A stretch of DNA of 64,000 nt from Gerris lacustris (taxonomy: Eukaryota > Arthropoda > Insecta > Hemiptera > Gerridae): NCBI GenBank assembly GCA_951217055.1, contig OX578284.1, positions 46,861,177 to 46,925,176 of the forward strand, in the 5' to 3' direction. Each line of letters opens with the position of its first letter. Within the stretch, counting starts at the first letter, position 1. The translations under genes and the position numbers were made by a program. This document shows positions 20,210 to 32,669 of the stretch, piece by piece. A model generated the notes under the pieces. It had not been told where the DNA came from. It searched no databases and saw only the letters and a program-made list of their open reading frames with translations.

Positions 20210-22780
20210 CCGAGTTTGGTTTGGAATGGAAGAAGAAATACAACGTTTTATTACGTATAAAATCAACGTCACATCCATGTCAGAACGGATAAAAAATATA
20301 TCTTAATTTTCCCCAAAAAAATCCGGTTGACAGGAGGTGGTTAAAAAAGACGCATTTGGATTTAGCCCTTTCTCCTGACACAAGGGGGTTTTCCGCCACA
20401 AGCTCGGTAGAAGTAAACGGTGGGAAAAGGATCAGGGTGAAATGGTTTTGGACTAAAGCTTTGTCTATCACAGCGTGAAATTGCCTACCTACCTCCTTGT
20501 CTCGAGCCTATCTGCCTTCCGTCTCTTTACATCATATCAAGTCGGAGGATATACGACTAGCAAAGAGAGATAACCTTTAGAACAAGAGACGAAAAACAAA
20601 CAGGGGGTGGGACTCAGGCATAAGTAAGCAATATATATTTATTCTGATATATTCTTCGTTATTTTACCTCTTTTTTTTCTTCGTCGACGGATAAATAATG
20701 ACGTCATACGAGATATAAAAACGTTCTTGTAAATAGAGACATTTGTTGATATTGGCACTATCTTTAAGTAAAACAAAACTCACTTGAAATGAACATAAAT
20801 TTAACTCAAGGAAGTAAAATTAACGAAATTAAACCCAAATACGAGTACACGCAACTCTATCCTGAATTAACTAACGTAGCAAGGGTTTTTAGAAAATTTG
20901 ACCGTTTGGGTTGGCAGTGTAAGAATGTGATACACACAACATGGCGGCCTTTACTTATATACCTATGATATTTAAAATAAAAACTTCAGAAAATGTAATT
21001 TCTTAACCAGACAAATCCTTAACTAGTTAATTTATTGCATAGGCATGCAATGGATTCCCGTGATAATCTTTTTAACGTTGTTAAACTCTACCAAAGTGCA
21101 GTGTGGTCGGACACCCTTCTTGTCTGGATGACCTACTGTCTTGCTGAGAGTCAAAATCACAAGTTGAACAACCATGCTGAAGGCATCAAAAGGTATATTT
21201 ATGGGCGGAGTATGATGTTGTGCCGAACAGTTAGAGTGCGTATGGCTAAGTTGTTCATCCAAGTAGAAGGACAGGGCCCATGAAAGACAGGTAAAACAGC
21301 TAGGGAATGGAGGTGAAAAGGGTTTGGACAACAAGTGAAATAAGAGAATCATTTTAATCAAGAGCAGATAAAATCAAGTCAGGTAAAATAATTTAGATTT
21401 AACCTTCTGTTTCAACTTCTACATTGATTCTTTCACAATTCTAGTCTTCTAGCTAGGCTCTGACGATAACCACTAGTGATTGAACGCCAGCTAAAACAGT
21501 AAATATACTTTCAGTAACAGGAAATAGTTTACTTTCTTAAAAACACCATCTTGTAGCTAAAGCATAAAAAAAGTGAGTACTTACAAACTAATTTTTATGA
21601 GTTTCCAGAATCACAATTTTCACTGACCTGCAACAAAAGAAAGTTAATGGAATGAAAGGAAAAGCTAGATAATATCATATTTTCTAAACTTATATTTAAT
21701 ATGAAATACATTTTCAATTGTTCGGTTTAGGTGCAATAGTGCAATGAATAATACACATCCCACTTTAAAATTAATTTTGAATTGCAAAAATATATTTATT
21801 AGCTTATACATAGAACATAATATACTTATGTACGAACACGTTGAAAAGGCCAAGGGCACTCAAACAGGCAAAGGACAATGTTAACATCCTTCTCTTGTTC
21901 AAAAAAAAAAAGTTAATATTTTTTAATAAAAAACGTGACGCACAAAAAGGAGGCCTCGGAAACGTCGTTATGAATTTTCCGCTGGTAAAGAACTAAAGGA
22001 GGGGAAGCGAGGAATGTATTCAGTAATAAAGTTCTTTCTGTTATAACCTTGCCCCACAAAACTATAGCACCACCCTCCGTTATTTCACCCTCTCCTATCA
22101 TCCATCAAAGAACAAAAAAAAGAGAAAAATGGAAAGGGAAAACAGAGTAGAAGAGGAAGATGGGGGAAAATTCCAAATTTCATACTATCTCTCTCAATAT
22201 AATGTTTTTTGTTTTGGTTTTACTTTATACCCGCATCAAAAATAGACCTTTTTTATCATGTCCTCTCGCCTCCACCAAAAATTAAAATGAATGAAAAAAA
22301 ATATATATATATACTCGTATACATATGTATATATGAGAGAAAAACCAATTTTATAAAATTATTAATTCATTTTCAAACTCAGAGTTCAATGTCAACGAAT
22401 ATCCTCTTTTGAAGTGAAAGAGAATTTATATTTATTCTTTTATTATTAATTAAAAGTAATTTTTAACAAACTATTTTATTTTGGCTTCCAAGCTTACCGG
22501 AGGTGGAAGCTAACGGTCTCTATACTTATCTACTCACTCGACGAGATCAATGAAACAATCCCACCTCTCTGTGAATTGAACAAGATTTGTCAGTGTTTAG
22601 ACCAAAGTTTCAAGGGAAGGAGTAACGAGTACGCTAACCACCCAAGAATTTATTAATGAAACAACTTGTGTATTTAATTATATATCCTGTTGTTACTTGA
22701 CAACACAATATACGACAAGCAGGATCCCTGCAGATATCTATTGAGTAGGATATTTCAACCTCCTCTTTTCAGCAACTAAA
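20210..22780. other. No convincing gene over 2.5 kb
   Basis: Several short frames exist. The one at 21035-21283 contains a stretch (NNHAEGIKRYIYGRS) that faintly resembles the C-terminus of ISL3-type bacterial transposases. This is too weak to call. The rest is AT-rich without recognisable elements. Confidence 0.4.
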
Positions 22781-22785
22781 TAACT

Positions 22786-22839
22786 AAAAGTCTGTGATTT
22801 AAGGAGACTTTTATTAAAAAACAAAAAGTCTGTGATTTA
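22786..22839. repeat. 16-bp direct repeat, 38 bp apart
   Basis: AAAAGTCTGTGATTTA occurs at 22786 and 22824. The spacing could mark a small insertion or local duplication. Confidence 0.55.
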
Positions 22840-22844
22840 TTTTG

Positions 22845-24060
22845 TGGTTAGATAATTTAATAAAATTAATATCCACTTCTATATTATTATAGGGGAAACC
22901 ACACCTAACCAGTGTTTGCCACAAATTAAAGTAGAACATAGAAGGAACACTAATTCCCACAAAAAATAGGAAGGATAACCAATTTATATTTAATAAATTT
23001 ATCAAATTTAGGTAACATTTAGAAAAGACTGATTTGATCAGATTTATATAGGAATTGTTGCTTCCATTACTAAATTTATCTAAAAGCATAGGACAAATTT
23101 GGTCAACAGAGAATTTTATTGTGTGTTGAAATACGCATGTGATAGGATACAGTTTTGTGAGTTAGCTTTAACCCTCTTGTGTATCGTGTGAATGCCTTTA
23201 CACAGTTATGTTTTCAAGTCACGTGTTTCAATCCTCCCTGCTCCATCCTAGTCTTCCTCACTTCCACGACCTCACCCTATCCCTTCGCCTTCTAAATTGG
23301 TTCGTACAAAATAAGAGAAGCAGGCATTTCTCTCTCTTTATACCCCCTTATTCCCCTTCTAACTGGGCATCTCTCATCCTGTGGGAGGATGAACTTGGTA
23401 GAGAAAACACAAGCGAACCTTAGGATTAGGACTGAGGACGCCCACCTTCCTACTACACTACTTTATTCCCCCTGAGGCGTTTTCTCCTACCGAAATATAT
23501 CTACCTCCCGTTTACAAAGTAAAATTGTTCAAAACGTTACACAGACTTTATCACACCGGTATAGCCTCAAGACAAATATTATATTTTCACAATCATTTCT
23601 GCGATAGTGGTACGGAATCATAAAATAAAACCCTTTTTTCGAATTGAAAGGGTTTAACGTATCTAACTCCGATAAAGGAACAAAACAAGACATCTATGGC
23701 CGAATCAGGGTACAACTTAAATAAACCTAATTTTATTTTATCTTAGGATCTGTAATATAAATGTGGGGAATCAAGATTTAAGAAGTTTTTATATTTCAAA
23801 ATAAGTTGAAGTTCAACACAATACAACAGCATAAATCGTATTAACACTAATCTCATATTCGCCCTTCTGTCATGTATATAAATTTTAACATTTTCTTAAA
23901 AATGCCGTTTATTGGTGTTTTACATAAAAAAAGTATAACTAATATTTTCTATAACTTGCTTTGCTTAAGTTGGTACAGTAGTTGTCGTAATATTATGTAC
24001 ACTGTTTACTTTGTCATTAAAAAATGATTAATTCTGAACTAATTTGAATGCTTTTACTGA
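22845..24060. other. No recognisable gene
   Basis: Short frames at 22814-23089 and 23208-23423 lack recognisable domains. Confidence 0.45.
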
Positions 24061-24065
24061 TGTTA

Positions 24066-24780
24066 TTGCTTCCGAGCTTACCGAAGGTAACGGAAACATT
24101 GAGTTCACTTTTGAGAACGAAAAAATTCTCCGATTTCAAAAAATCCAAGACAGAAATCCGTTTCAGACATCAGGGAACATTTTTGGTCTCGTGTCTGTCA
24201 GTCTGTCTGTCTGTCGGCCTGTGAGTCCGCGAACCGTGAAACGTGTGACGATAAGTTAAGTAAAAGTCGACCGATTTTGATGAAACTTGGTAGATATGTT
24301 AATTTTACCAATGCCCAGGACGAGTTCGTAGGACAACGTTATCCGCTTAAGCGTTCGAACACAACGCTCGCTTAAACGTGAACTACAAATTTTAAATTAG
24401 AATTTTAGGTCGGGAAAAAATCTAACTTCATCTATTCAATGAGACAAACATTTTTTAAAATAATTTTTTTTAATAAAACCAACAGCGACACCACTATGAA
24501 GTGTTAAAACTCTCTAAAACTAAATAGTTTTTATTATTGAGAGAACTCGGGGAGGGAGATAGATGGGAATATGAGGTGGTTTGGTTCCCCCGCCTCTCTA
24601 TTTGACCAATCTCTTCAATAGCACAGCGAGCCTAGGGACCTCGAGACCAGGCGACAAGGCTTCATTCAGGGAGAAATTAAATAAATTATACAATAATGGA
24701 TTTTAAAAGCCTAAAATCATTAAATAATACGCTGTAGGACGCGAGGAAGCTATGTGCCACTCTAATAGGCAGTGTATTTT
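24066..24780 (+). repeat. Family B repeat (B1), long copy with an insertion
   Basis: It starts TTGCTTCCGAGCTTACCG, with the terminal hairpin degraded by substitutions. A GTCTGTCAGTCTGTCTGTCT run, GCCCAGGACGAGTTCGTAGG and CACCACTATGAAGTGTTAAA follow, ending at GAAGCTATGTGCCACTC. Compared with 60938-61500 it has about 180 extra bases (roughly 24535-24715, AACTCGGGGAGGGAGATAG onward) before the right end, so another repeat probably landed in it. Confidence 0.8.
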
Positions 24781-24829
24781 TTATTCTAATTGTATATTTC
24801 CTTCTTTTTTTATTTCCTATTGTATAAGT

Positions 24830-25081
24830 CTTGCGGCGTAGATATAATAATATTTGTTTTGTTTTTTTATTGGTAATTTAATTTGTCGTGCCTAATAATG
24901 AAATGAAGGATTTTTTCCTAGTAATAAGTAGCCTTTTAACTGCGATTCACAGAGCATTTTATTCTTAATAATAGAATGAATTATGTTCAATATTACAGCC
25001 CTGATCTTTTTCTACAAAAGCTATGGAACCAAACCACTGATTCTGAGCATGAGCCACGCACGAAGCGTGGGTGAAGGCTAG
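24830..25081 (+). mobile_element. Helitron-like element, copy 1 (3' part)
   Basis: The 3' end has a 6-bp hairpin, CCACGC-ACGAA-GCGTGG (25054-25070), then 7 bases, then CTAG (25078-25081), followed by T. Helitrons characteristically end in a short hairpin close before CTRR and insert next to T. The upstream body (TCGTGCCTAATAATGAAATG, TTTTAACTGCGATTCACAG) matches 26570-26700. No Rep/helicase is present. The 5' end was not identified. Confidence 0.6.
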
Positions 25082-25890
25082 TCATTTATAACATTAATAG
25101 GCTATATAATTAATAATTCTATAGATTATCCAATAAAATAAATTACCATACAATATAATTAAATGTAAATAATTATATTTATTTTCAATCTATTATAAGC
25201 CTATTAAAGAAGTTAAACACAGATAATCAATTAAATAATTTCTAAATCATGTAAATACGTTTTATACAAAATAACACAAATGTTAATCTAAGCTTGTTTT
25301 AGTGATAAACAATATGTAACAGAGATATTAATGAAATTGTTTGACGATATAAGTGTTAAGTCAAATTCCAGTGTTTAATCAACGCATCGCAGTATTAAAA
25401 GTTGTTGGCATAAGTGGTTTCAATGTAGAAGTATTACTTTAGTGCTTTACAGACACCCACACCATTAAATATTCCTTATTAAATTATTCCATATTATTAA
25501 TTAAGTAATTCCTCTCACTGAATTTAACATGGTTTAATTTGTATTTCAAATATAAAGTTTAAAATATTTATTTTATTAATATTTAATCGTAATTAAATTG
25601 AATTGTTTATAAGATTATGTGTGAGTCTGGTTGTGTATATGCGCGTGTATCTAGAGTTTACATTACCATAATTGCATACTGTCTATCTATCAATATACAT
25701 AAAATCAAACTTTTGTCTGTACATTGCTCAGAATTGCAAAATTATTGTGAAAATATCTATTTTTTTACAAATAACAATAAATAATAACTGTGGATCTACT
25801 CAATACTTATTTTTACCACACCAACCCTAAAACATTAGCTACCTGACAGTGCATACCACTACATAAAAATTCATAGATTTCGTTCAGCCA
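25082..25890. other. No recognisable gene
   Basis: Very AT-rich, with no repeat ends recognised. Confidence 0.5.
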
Positions 25891-25895
25891 GTTTT

Positions 25896-25946
25896 GCACC
25901 TATAAAGTCGACACCTATAACTTTTGACACCTATAAGTTGGGCGAC
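25896..25946. repeat. Three short CACCTATAA tandem units
   Basis: GCACCTATAAAGTC, GACACCTATAACTTTT and GACACCTATAAGTTGG follow one another at 15-16 base spacing. Confidence 0.6.
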
Positions 25947-25949
25947 AGA

Positions 25950-26540
25950 CATACATACATACGTACAGGAAAGAAGTTCAGGCCAGTTTTGGATTTTAGT
26001 AAAACGAAAAAGTCTCATGTCGCAGCTCCCCCCCCCCCCCCTAAAAAAACCAGGAAATATGACACAATGTTGTGCAACATTTGGTCGTCTGTACGTGTTC
26101 CAAAACTTTCAACTTCCGAGTTAGTTTCTCTATTGCCCACCATGGAGACAACTTTTTAAAAAATTGAAGATTTGCAGGCCCTCCCATGTCCTACATGACT
26201 GGAATAGTTTTCCTTAACACATAGCTATCTTTAGAAATACTTTTTCTTCCAACCATCTGCCAAAGGAGTTTTTAAATTATCAGGACTCATTCTCAGAAAA
26301 TATCTGAAAACCCATGTCCATCTTCTTGTTTCAATTTGTCGAGAAGATTCTCACTAACATTAATGCTTCCTGAAAATAGATTTGTTCTCTCATTGGAAGT
26401 AAACACAATATTCAAATAGAAGTTAAACCACAGAGAGCAATTTATAATGCGACATTGTTTTTAGACATACGACTGACCCTATACAATGGCGACTTAGTCG
26501 CTAGGTGTGTACTATTAGGCTTAATATGAAAACTCTTGAA
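25950..26540. other. No recognisable gene
   Basis: It includes a C-run at about 26029-26041. Two overlapping frames at 25924-26159 show no domain. It may be a remnant related to family B, because ACAGACATACATACATACG resembles that family's tandem part. Confidence 0.4.
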
Positions 26541-26544
26541 GAGT

Positions 26545-27360
26545 ACATTAAGATTATTTTGGGTTTTTAATTGGTTATTTATCGTGCCTAGTAATAAAAT
26601 GGAGGATTTTAGTCTTCTAACTGCGATTAACAGGATATTTTATTCTTATTAATGTAATCAATGATGTGATAATTGAAGCTCTTATACTACACTTTGCATT
26701 TTTTCTAACGCATACTCCTCCTGAACGGCTGAACCGATTTGGCACGGTCATAGTGACCAACCACAGGAAGGTATAAATCTAAAGTGGTCCAAATTGGTAC
26801 ACAGGGGTACGGGGTACAAAAGGTTCCTCCTGAACGGCTGAACCGATTTGCACGAAATTCGGCACGGTCATAGTGACCAACCACAGGAAGTTATAAATCT
26901 GAAATGGCCAAATTCGTAAACAGGGGTACGGGGTAAGAGGTACAAAAGTAAAAATAGTATATGCCCTTCATGATACTTGTCGTTGGAAAGCTCTTTACGA
27001 GTACAGTTATTGTTGTTATGTTCACTTTTGTCATATTTTCATTTAAGAGGGGGTAAAATAAAAAAATAAAAAAAACAGGAAAAAATGCTTTTTAATTAAA
27101 AATAGAGATTTTACTATTTTTGATCCGATTTCAGCTGTTTATAAATACAAATGTTTATTGGATTAAAATGCACGCTCAGCTCGATATTGCAAGCAGACAA
27201 CTGCATGCACACCTAGTAGTATAGCCCTGATTCTTTTCTATGAAGGCTTTGGAAACGAAGCTATTAAAACGTTTATTTCTTCGCTTGCCTACATAAAAAT
27301 AGAAAACCTAGCCACTGATTCCTAGCATGAGCCCTGAGCTCCGCGTGGGGTGTAGACTAG
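26545..27360 (+). mobile_element. Helitron-like element, copy 2
   Basis: It shares TCGTGCCTAGTAATAAAATG and TCTAACTGCGATTAACAGG at the left, and ACTGATTCCTAGCATGAGCC before the end, with copy 1. It finishes in CTAG (27357-27360) followed by T. Its terminal hairpin is degraded (CCC...GGG only). It has about 550 more interior bases than copy 1, including the 109-bp duplication at 26717-26945. No protein-coding capacity is recognised. Confidence 0.55.
26717..26945. repeat. Tandem duplication, period about 109 bp
   Basis: CTGAACGGCTGAACCGATTT starts at 26721 and 26830. Each is followed by GGCACGGTCATAGTGACCAA, CCACAGGAAG and CAGGGGTACGGGGTA. The second unit has an extra GCACGAAATTC. Confidence 0.85.
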
Positions 27361-27364
27361 TAAT

Positions 27365-27841
27365 AAATAAACATAATGTAAATTAGGTGTGTCTGGTGCA
27401 TCATAGTCTCGACCAATAAATATGGGTCAAAGCTTTACATGAGTAGGTATCAGTACATTAATTTACATTTTTTAAAATTAGTATATAATTTTAAATTTTA
27501 TCTTTGTATTATTTATTTGTATAGTTTATCATTGGAGAATGAGAAATTAATATTTTATAGTTTTGGCTGTCATAACCAAATGTTTTAAGTTTTTTCCATG
27601 GAATATATACGATACAAATTAATAGAAAACCCGTACTTATCTATTCGATGTTTAATTATCATAATAATTTTTTATTTTTCAATTTGCACACAGGATGTAA
27701 TTTTCCTTGTTTAGTTATCTTTATTTGTTTTTGTTTTTTTTTCACGAAAGTAATTAATATTTTAATTTTAGTGTTTGTTTACTCAACCATCCCCGTACAC
27801 AAGCTTCTGCTCGTAATACTCAGCATTGTTTTCCTTTTTAT
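27365..27841. other. No recognisable gene
   Basis: AT-rich. The 91-codon Phe/Leu-rich frame at 27648-27923 runs into the family J repeat and is compositional. Confidence 0.5.
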
Positions 27842-28333
27842 TTTTACTACGTTTTTATTAGCTTGCTTTCTTTTTTGTTTGATTGTTTGTTTGTCCAGTA
27901 CAAAACTTGCAATCGATTTTTAAATAACTTCCCGAGTAGCTAAACATTTGATACTTTTAGAATAACTCAGAACACGATGACAATCCATTATTTTAATACT
28001 TTTAGCCATCTTTCAGCAGAATTTAATTAGTTTTCAGCAAATTTTGCTGTATGGAAAGTTAGTTTGGAAAAAATCCGCAAGTTGTTTTATTTGTTTTGAC
28101 ATATCCCATAGTATTTACAATTTTCATTTTGACGGGTTTCAAATTTGTGATTTTTTATTAAGAGGTAAACATTGAATGACAGCGAAAAGTAGACAAAGAA
28201 ATAAATTAATTGACGTGTGACACGTATTTTTCACACACAATGTGACACTATTTCAATGTGACAATTTCAATGGGACACAATTTTTCTGCATCTGTACTTC
28301 TTAACTTGTACACCATTTTTCTTCTCTTACTGT
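27842..28333 (-). repeat. Family J repeat, inverted copy
   Basis: The reverse complement of 14860-15318, with shared words ACTTCCCGAGTAGCTAA, CTTTCAGCAGAATTTAATT and TTAATTGACGTGTGACAC. A short region around 28225-28285 with ACAATGTGACACTATTTC is particular to this copy. It lacks the tRNA-like foldback and the LINE. Confidence 0.8.
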
Positions 28334-28505
28334 CCCTACACAGGGGCATATAAATGGCACGGTTTAGATTCGGTGTTGGTGAGATCCGTTGTACAAAGAT
28401 TTGTCCTTTTATAGGTTTAAGATCAGCTCTCTAGATGGTTGTCATTATTATGTGAAGTAAATAAATTAGGAACTTTTTTTTTTTTTTTTTTAAACTAACA
28501 TTATA

Positions 28506-29555
28506 CAGGGTGGTCCAAAAGTCTCCCCCCCCCCCCCCTCTTAACTTTTGAACGGTTTGAGATAAATTAATGAAACTTGGGGAATCTCTACCATGCAAAG
28601 GGAAGTTTGTTTTCATGCAATCACCCACTAGGGGTAACCACCCACTTTGCCCCCAGGCCACCCAACTTCAATATTTTCAGATTGGAGTGTATATTTTTGA
28701 TAGCATATTTGGATTCTACAGTGAAAAATAATAAACTTTTAATTGAAACTTTTTTTTCTATCTCCAATATTTTGCCCCCTATAGGTGGGCAAAGAAAGCA
28801 AAATAACCCTTCCGATAATACTTTGTAAAATCTAAACGGTTAGAGATAAATTAATGAAACTTAGGGGATCTGTACCATGTCAAGGGAAGTTTGTTTTCAT
28901 GCAATCGCGCAGTAGGGGCAACCTCCCATTTTGCCCCCAGACCACCTAACTTCAACATTTTAACCTGGAATGTATATTTTTGATAGCAGATTCAGATTCT
29001 ATAACAAAAAATAAAAATATTTTACTTCTAACTTTTTTTTCTATCTCCAATATTGTGCCCCCAATAGTGGGGCAAAGGTATAAAAATGGTAGATTTTAGC
29101 GCCTGGGGGCAAAATGGTGGTTGCCCCTAGTACAAGAGTGGATGATTACACACTTTCCTTTACAGGGTACAGATCCCCCAAGTTCCATTACTTTATTTCA
29201 AACCGTTTAGATGTTATAACGATTTAAGTGTTATTTTTTTACTATTTCGGAAGGGTTATTTTGCTATCTTTGCCCCCCTGTAGGGGGAAAAATATTGGAG
29301 ATAGAAAAAATAGTTTCAAGTAAAAGTTTATTATTTTTCACTGTAGAATCCAAATATGCTATCAAAAATATACATTCCAGGTTAAAATGTTGAAGTTGGG
29401 TGGCCTGGGGGCAAAGTGGGTGGTTGCCCCTAGTGGGTGATTGCACGAAAACAAACTTCCCTTTGCATGGTAGAGATCCCCCCAAGTTTCATTAATTTAT
29501 CTCAAAATGTTCAAAAGTTAAGAGGGGGGGGGGGGAGACCTTTTGGACCACCCTG
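28506..29555. mobile_element. CAGGGTGG-type mariner-like MITE (family A), 1,050-bp palindromic form
   Basis: It starts CAGGGTGGTCCAAAAGTC, ends with its complement, and is flanked by TA on both sides. Each half holds two tandem modules containing GAGATAAATTAATGAAACTT (left at 28559 and 28843; inverted counterparts near 29195 and 29500), so the element is a four-module palindrome. Modules include CTAGGGGCAACCACCC-type and TTTGCCCCCAGGCCACC words. The interior carries no transposase. Tc1/mariner relationship is inferred from the TA target only. Confidence 0.8.
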
Positions 29556-29777
29556 TATATAACAATGACAATTATATTATCAAAATTACATGTAATTCAA
29601 CAGAAAATTTAAAAACGTAGTATATAAAAAGTTCTTTTTATCTTGTAATTAATATTATTTACAAACCAAAATGTTTTGTAATAATTTTTTTTTTTATATG
29701 TACACACTTAATTTGTTGGTAAATAAAGGAAACTATATAACCAAATTGTACAAGTATATATTAATCCAGTTATATAT

Positions 29778-29856
29778 GGACCTCAAAACGTATAAATATA
29801 TTAAAATCGAATTTCTGCTGCACCACAATACTTCATCTTTTTTTATATGAGAAAGT
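29778..29856 (+). repeat. Family D fragment
   Basis: GGACCTCAAAACG, ATTAAAATCGAATTT, CACCACAATACTTCATC and GAGAAAGTA also occur in order at about 53512-53585 and 62107-62191. Confidence 0.6.
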
Positions 29857-29919
29857 AAATAACAGGAAAATAAAGTATGAGCACTATATTTAATATTGTT
29901 ACTGGAGAAAAAAAGTTAA

Positions 29920-30860
29920 ATAGATCATATGGATGAATGCGAGGAGATATTTGCTTTCCTGGGACTTAGATTGCAGAGATATAAAAGATATTCTACGATT
30001 AAGAAAAAGAGGGAATCCAATCGTTACAAAGTTCAACAATGTTTTCCTAAAGATTGACATATTGAAATCAAAAGCAAAATTAAGTCTAGATGAGTACTTC
30101 CGACACATTAATGTCAAAGAGGACTTTTCTAAAGAAGTACGAGAAATTTGTAAACAACTTCTCACTATAGGAGAAGAAAAAAGACTCAAGGTTACAAAGT
30201 TTTGAAAAATCTGATAAATTGCTTTTGGAGAGTTGTTTTCTTTTGAGGAACTAGAACAAGAGGCTACTAACTAACGGGATACAAAGCATCAACTAAGAGA
30301 AGGAAGTCTAGAGTCTCTTAGCAAGCTTTCTCAGAAGTGGAAAATCAACAAACGCATGACAAGCAGAGCAAACTAATCGAACAAAACACTCCTCCAGTAA
30401 ACAAGGTAGAGATGAAGACTTACTAAAGCTATTTACATTCAACTGCAGAACCATAAAAGATAATAGTCGAGTTATTAAATTAATAGAAGAGCTTAAATCA
30501 GTTGAATAGGACATTGTTGGACTGTCAGAAGTCAGGAAAAAAGGAATTACTTGCATTAAAGTGGCTGACGCCAAGAAGCTGTACTGCAACGGAGATCTAG
30601 GAGTAGGTGGGAATTCTGCTATTGCTGGTGGGATATAGGGTTCTCAATAAACACCAAAGCATAATAAACAGCAAGTTGCCACGAATATCCAAAATAATCT
30701 CGATTGTTGCTGACTAGCCCTCCTCAACTAAAAGAAGAACGGGTAGGTATAAGTGTATATGTATTTGTGATATAATAAATAGATGTATATGCCTATCAAT
30801 CATATTACCCAAACATAGACACAATGCGTAGACACAAGGGGCGCAACAGATTTACAAATT
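29920..30860 (+). pseudogene. Decayed LINE with N-terminal region and APE-type endonuclease domain
   Basis: A 90-codon frame (29933-30205) resembles the short N-terminal part of some LINE proteins (a KAKLSLDEYF... segment, then DFSKEVREICKQLL). After a break, 30430-30640 in one frame gives NCRTIKDNSRVIKLIEELKS, then stop, then DIVGLSEVRKKG...LYCNGDLGVGGNSAIAGG. This follows the APE endonuclease pattern of LINEs: WN-R...IDIVGLSEVR...G. Several stops and shifts follow. Endonuclease catalytic residues are only partly covered, so it is dead. It may be a 5' part of the same RTE-like lineage as 13290-14177, but that is not shown. Confidence 0.55.
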
Positions 30861-30962
30861 TAAGTTTTATCAGTTAGTGAATGGGTCCCGAAGTTTTGCT
30901 CTACTAAGACCTAAGACAGGCATAAAACTGAAATCTTGACCACACTAAATGTGTATGAAAGA

Positions 30963-31525
30963 AAATAGACTGCCAATTAGTGTGGCACATAGCTTCCTCG
31001 CATCCTATCATGTACTTTATTGTTATATTAACATTAAAATTGTTATATTTTTTATTGTGTAAAAACTATTAATAGTTTTAGCGATCTTTAACACTTCATA
31101 GCGGTGTCGCTGTTGGTTTTACTACAAAATTGTATTTGAAAATTTTTTTGTCTCATTGAATAGATGAAGTTAGATTTTTTTCCCGACCTAATATTCAAAT
31201 TTTAAATTTGAAGTTCATATTTACGCGAGCGTTGCTTGTGAACGCATGGACGGATAACATTGTCCAACGAACTCGTCCTGGGCATTGGTAAAATGAACAT
31301 GTCTACCAAATTTCATCAAAATCGGTCGACATTTACTCAAGTTATCGTCACACGTTTCATATTTCGCGGACACACAGACCGACAGACAGACAGACACGAG
31401 ACCAAAAATGTTCCCTGATGTCTGAAACGGATTTCTATTTTGGAATTTTTAAAATCGGAGACAAAAAAGCTTTTCATTCTCAAAAGTGAACACAATGCTT
31501 CCGTTACCTTCGGTAAGCTCGGAAG
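30963..31525 (-). repeat. Family B repeat (B1), complete copy
   Basis: It runs from AATAGACTGCCAATTAGTGT through TCTTTAACACTTCATAGCGG, AACGAACTCGTCCTGGGC, GACCGACAGACAGACAGAC and CTGATGTCTGAAACGGATTT to CGTTACCTTCGGTAAGCTCG followed by GAAGCAAAA. It is 563 bp, about the same as 60938-61500 in the opposite orientation. The left-end unit (plus 60941-60970) can fold into a hairpin with outer stem GCTTCCG/CGGAAGC and inner stem TTACC/GGTAA. Frames within it are artefacts. Confidence 0.85.
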
Positions 31526-31529
31526 CAAA

Positions 31530-32520
31530 ATTAGCTTGAGAAAAATTTATTTTAATCAAATGAACTTTTATCAATCTACAGGAAAAGCAAGCTGATTAGT
31601 ATACATTCACATTTTCAGTAAAATACAGGATGTTATAATTGCTATAAGATCCGGAAACCCTAATAATATCTCAGACAGTTACTAATACTAAAGGAAATTA
31701 TCAAGTTGCTTAACATTACTATGTCCTTAGTGTTTTAACTTCTAAAGCAAATATAATTTCCTTGTTGTTTATAGCTGAAACGGATCATATCTGCAATTGA
31801 TTCCTCAATTTACGGCAACTAACTGACCGAATACGACAGAAACAAAACTCTAGGAATCCATATTTTGTGTGATTACTGTACTGAGAAATTGCAGTCCTAT
31901 CTTGCTTACTAGACTGGACGTAATTCATAGTTGACAACTAGAGCCAGCACCAGCATACTGATTTAGCGAAATAGATTCACTATGCATTTGATTTAATACA
32001 ATCTACCACCTCCACGTCTACTAAACTAAATCCATATAGTTTCCTCTTTTAAAAATCAATCGGTATCAGATACTCTTAAAAATCAAAATAGCTTTAAATT
32101 GATAGTAAGTATAAATATTTTTTGTTACATACACAAGCGATTCAATTTCTAAAACTTCTTAACAAAGAGATCATTTGGTTTGCATGCCTCAATTAATTTT
32201 GTTAATAGCGCAAAGCGATTATTTTCAAGTAAACACCAATTACTAGAGAGTAAACTCTGAAATTAAAGCAAGGCTATCGCGTGGAATGCAAATGTATACT
32301 ATTTTCAGGTGATCAAAACTTATCTTAACGGGATATAACAACACAAACAAATGATACTATTTCAGTTACAGATTTTATTGTGATGGCATTAACTGCTAAA
32401 TGTTGTCAATTGAAGAATAACAATACATTTCAATCTGTTATTTTTGACATATTCATGTTTCGGCTATGGAACATAAGTCAAAAACGTTACGTTACTTTTA
32501 GCTTAAAAACTAAGAAAAGT
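31530..32520. other. No recognisable gene
   Basis: No open frame of note and no repeat ends recognised. Confidence 0.5.
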
Positions 32521-32523
32521 ACA

Positions 32524-32665
32524 ACAGGGAGTTAGAAATGTATAGGAGGTCTGTAATCCAGTCTCCAGCTGTAGTGCCTTCCCCTACCCCGCTTCGTAGG
32601 GCCGCAGAAAGTCGAAAAGATTTATACGTGTGACAGGGAGTTAGGAAAGTATAGGAGGTTGCCAT
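32524..32665. repeat. Imperfect direct repeat, about 110 bp apart
   Basis: ACAGGGAGTTAGAAATGTAT-AGGAGGT and ACAGGGAGTTAGGAAAGTAT-AGGAGGT bracket a GC-richer spacer containing CTACCCCGCTTCGTAGGGC. Confidence 0.65.
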
Positions 32666-32669
32666 CAAC

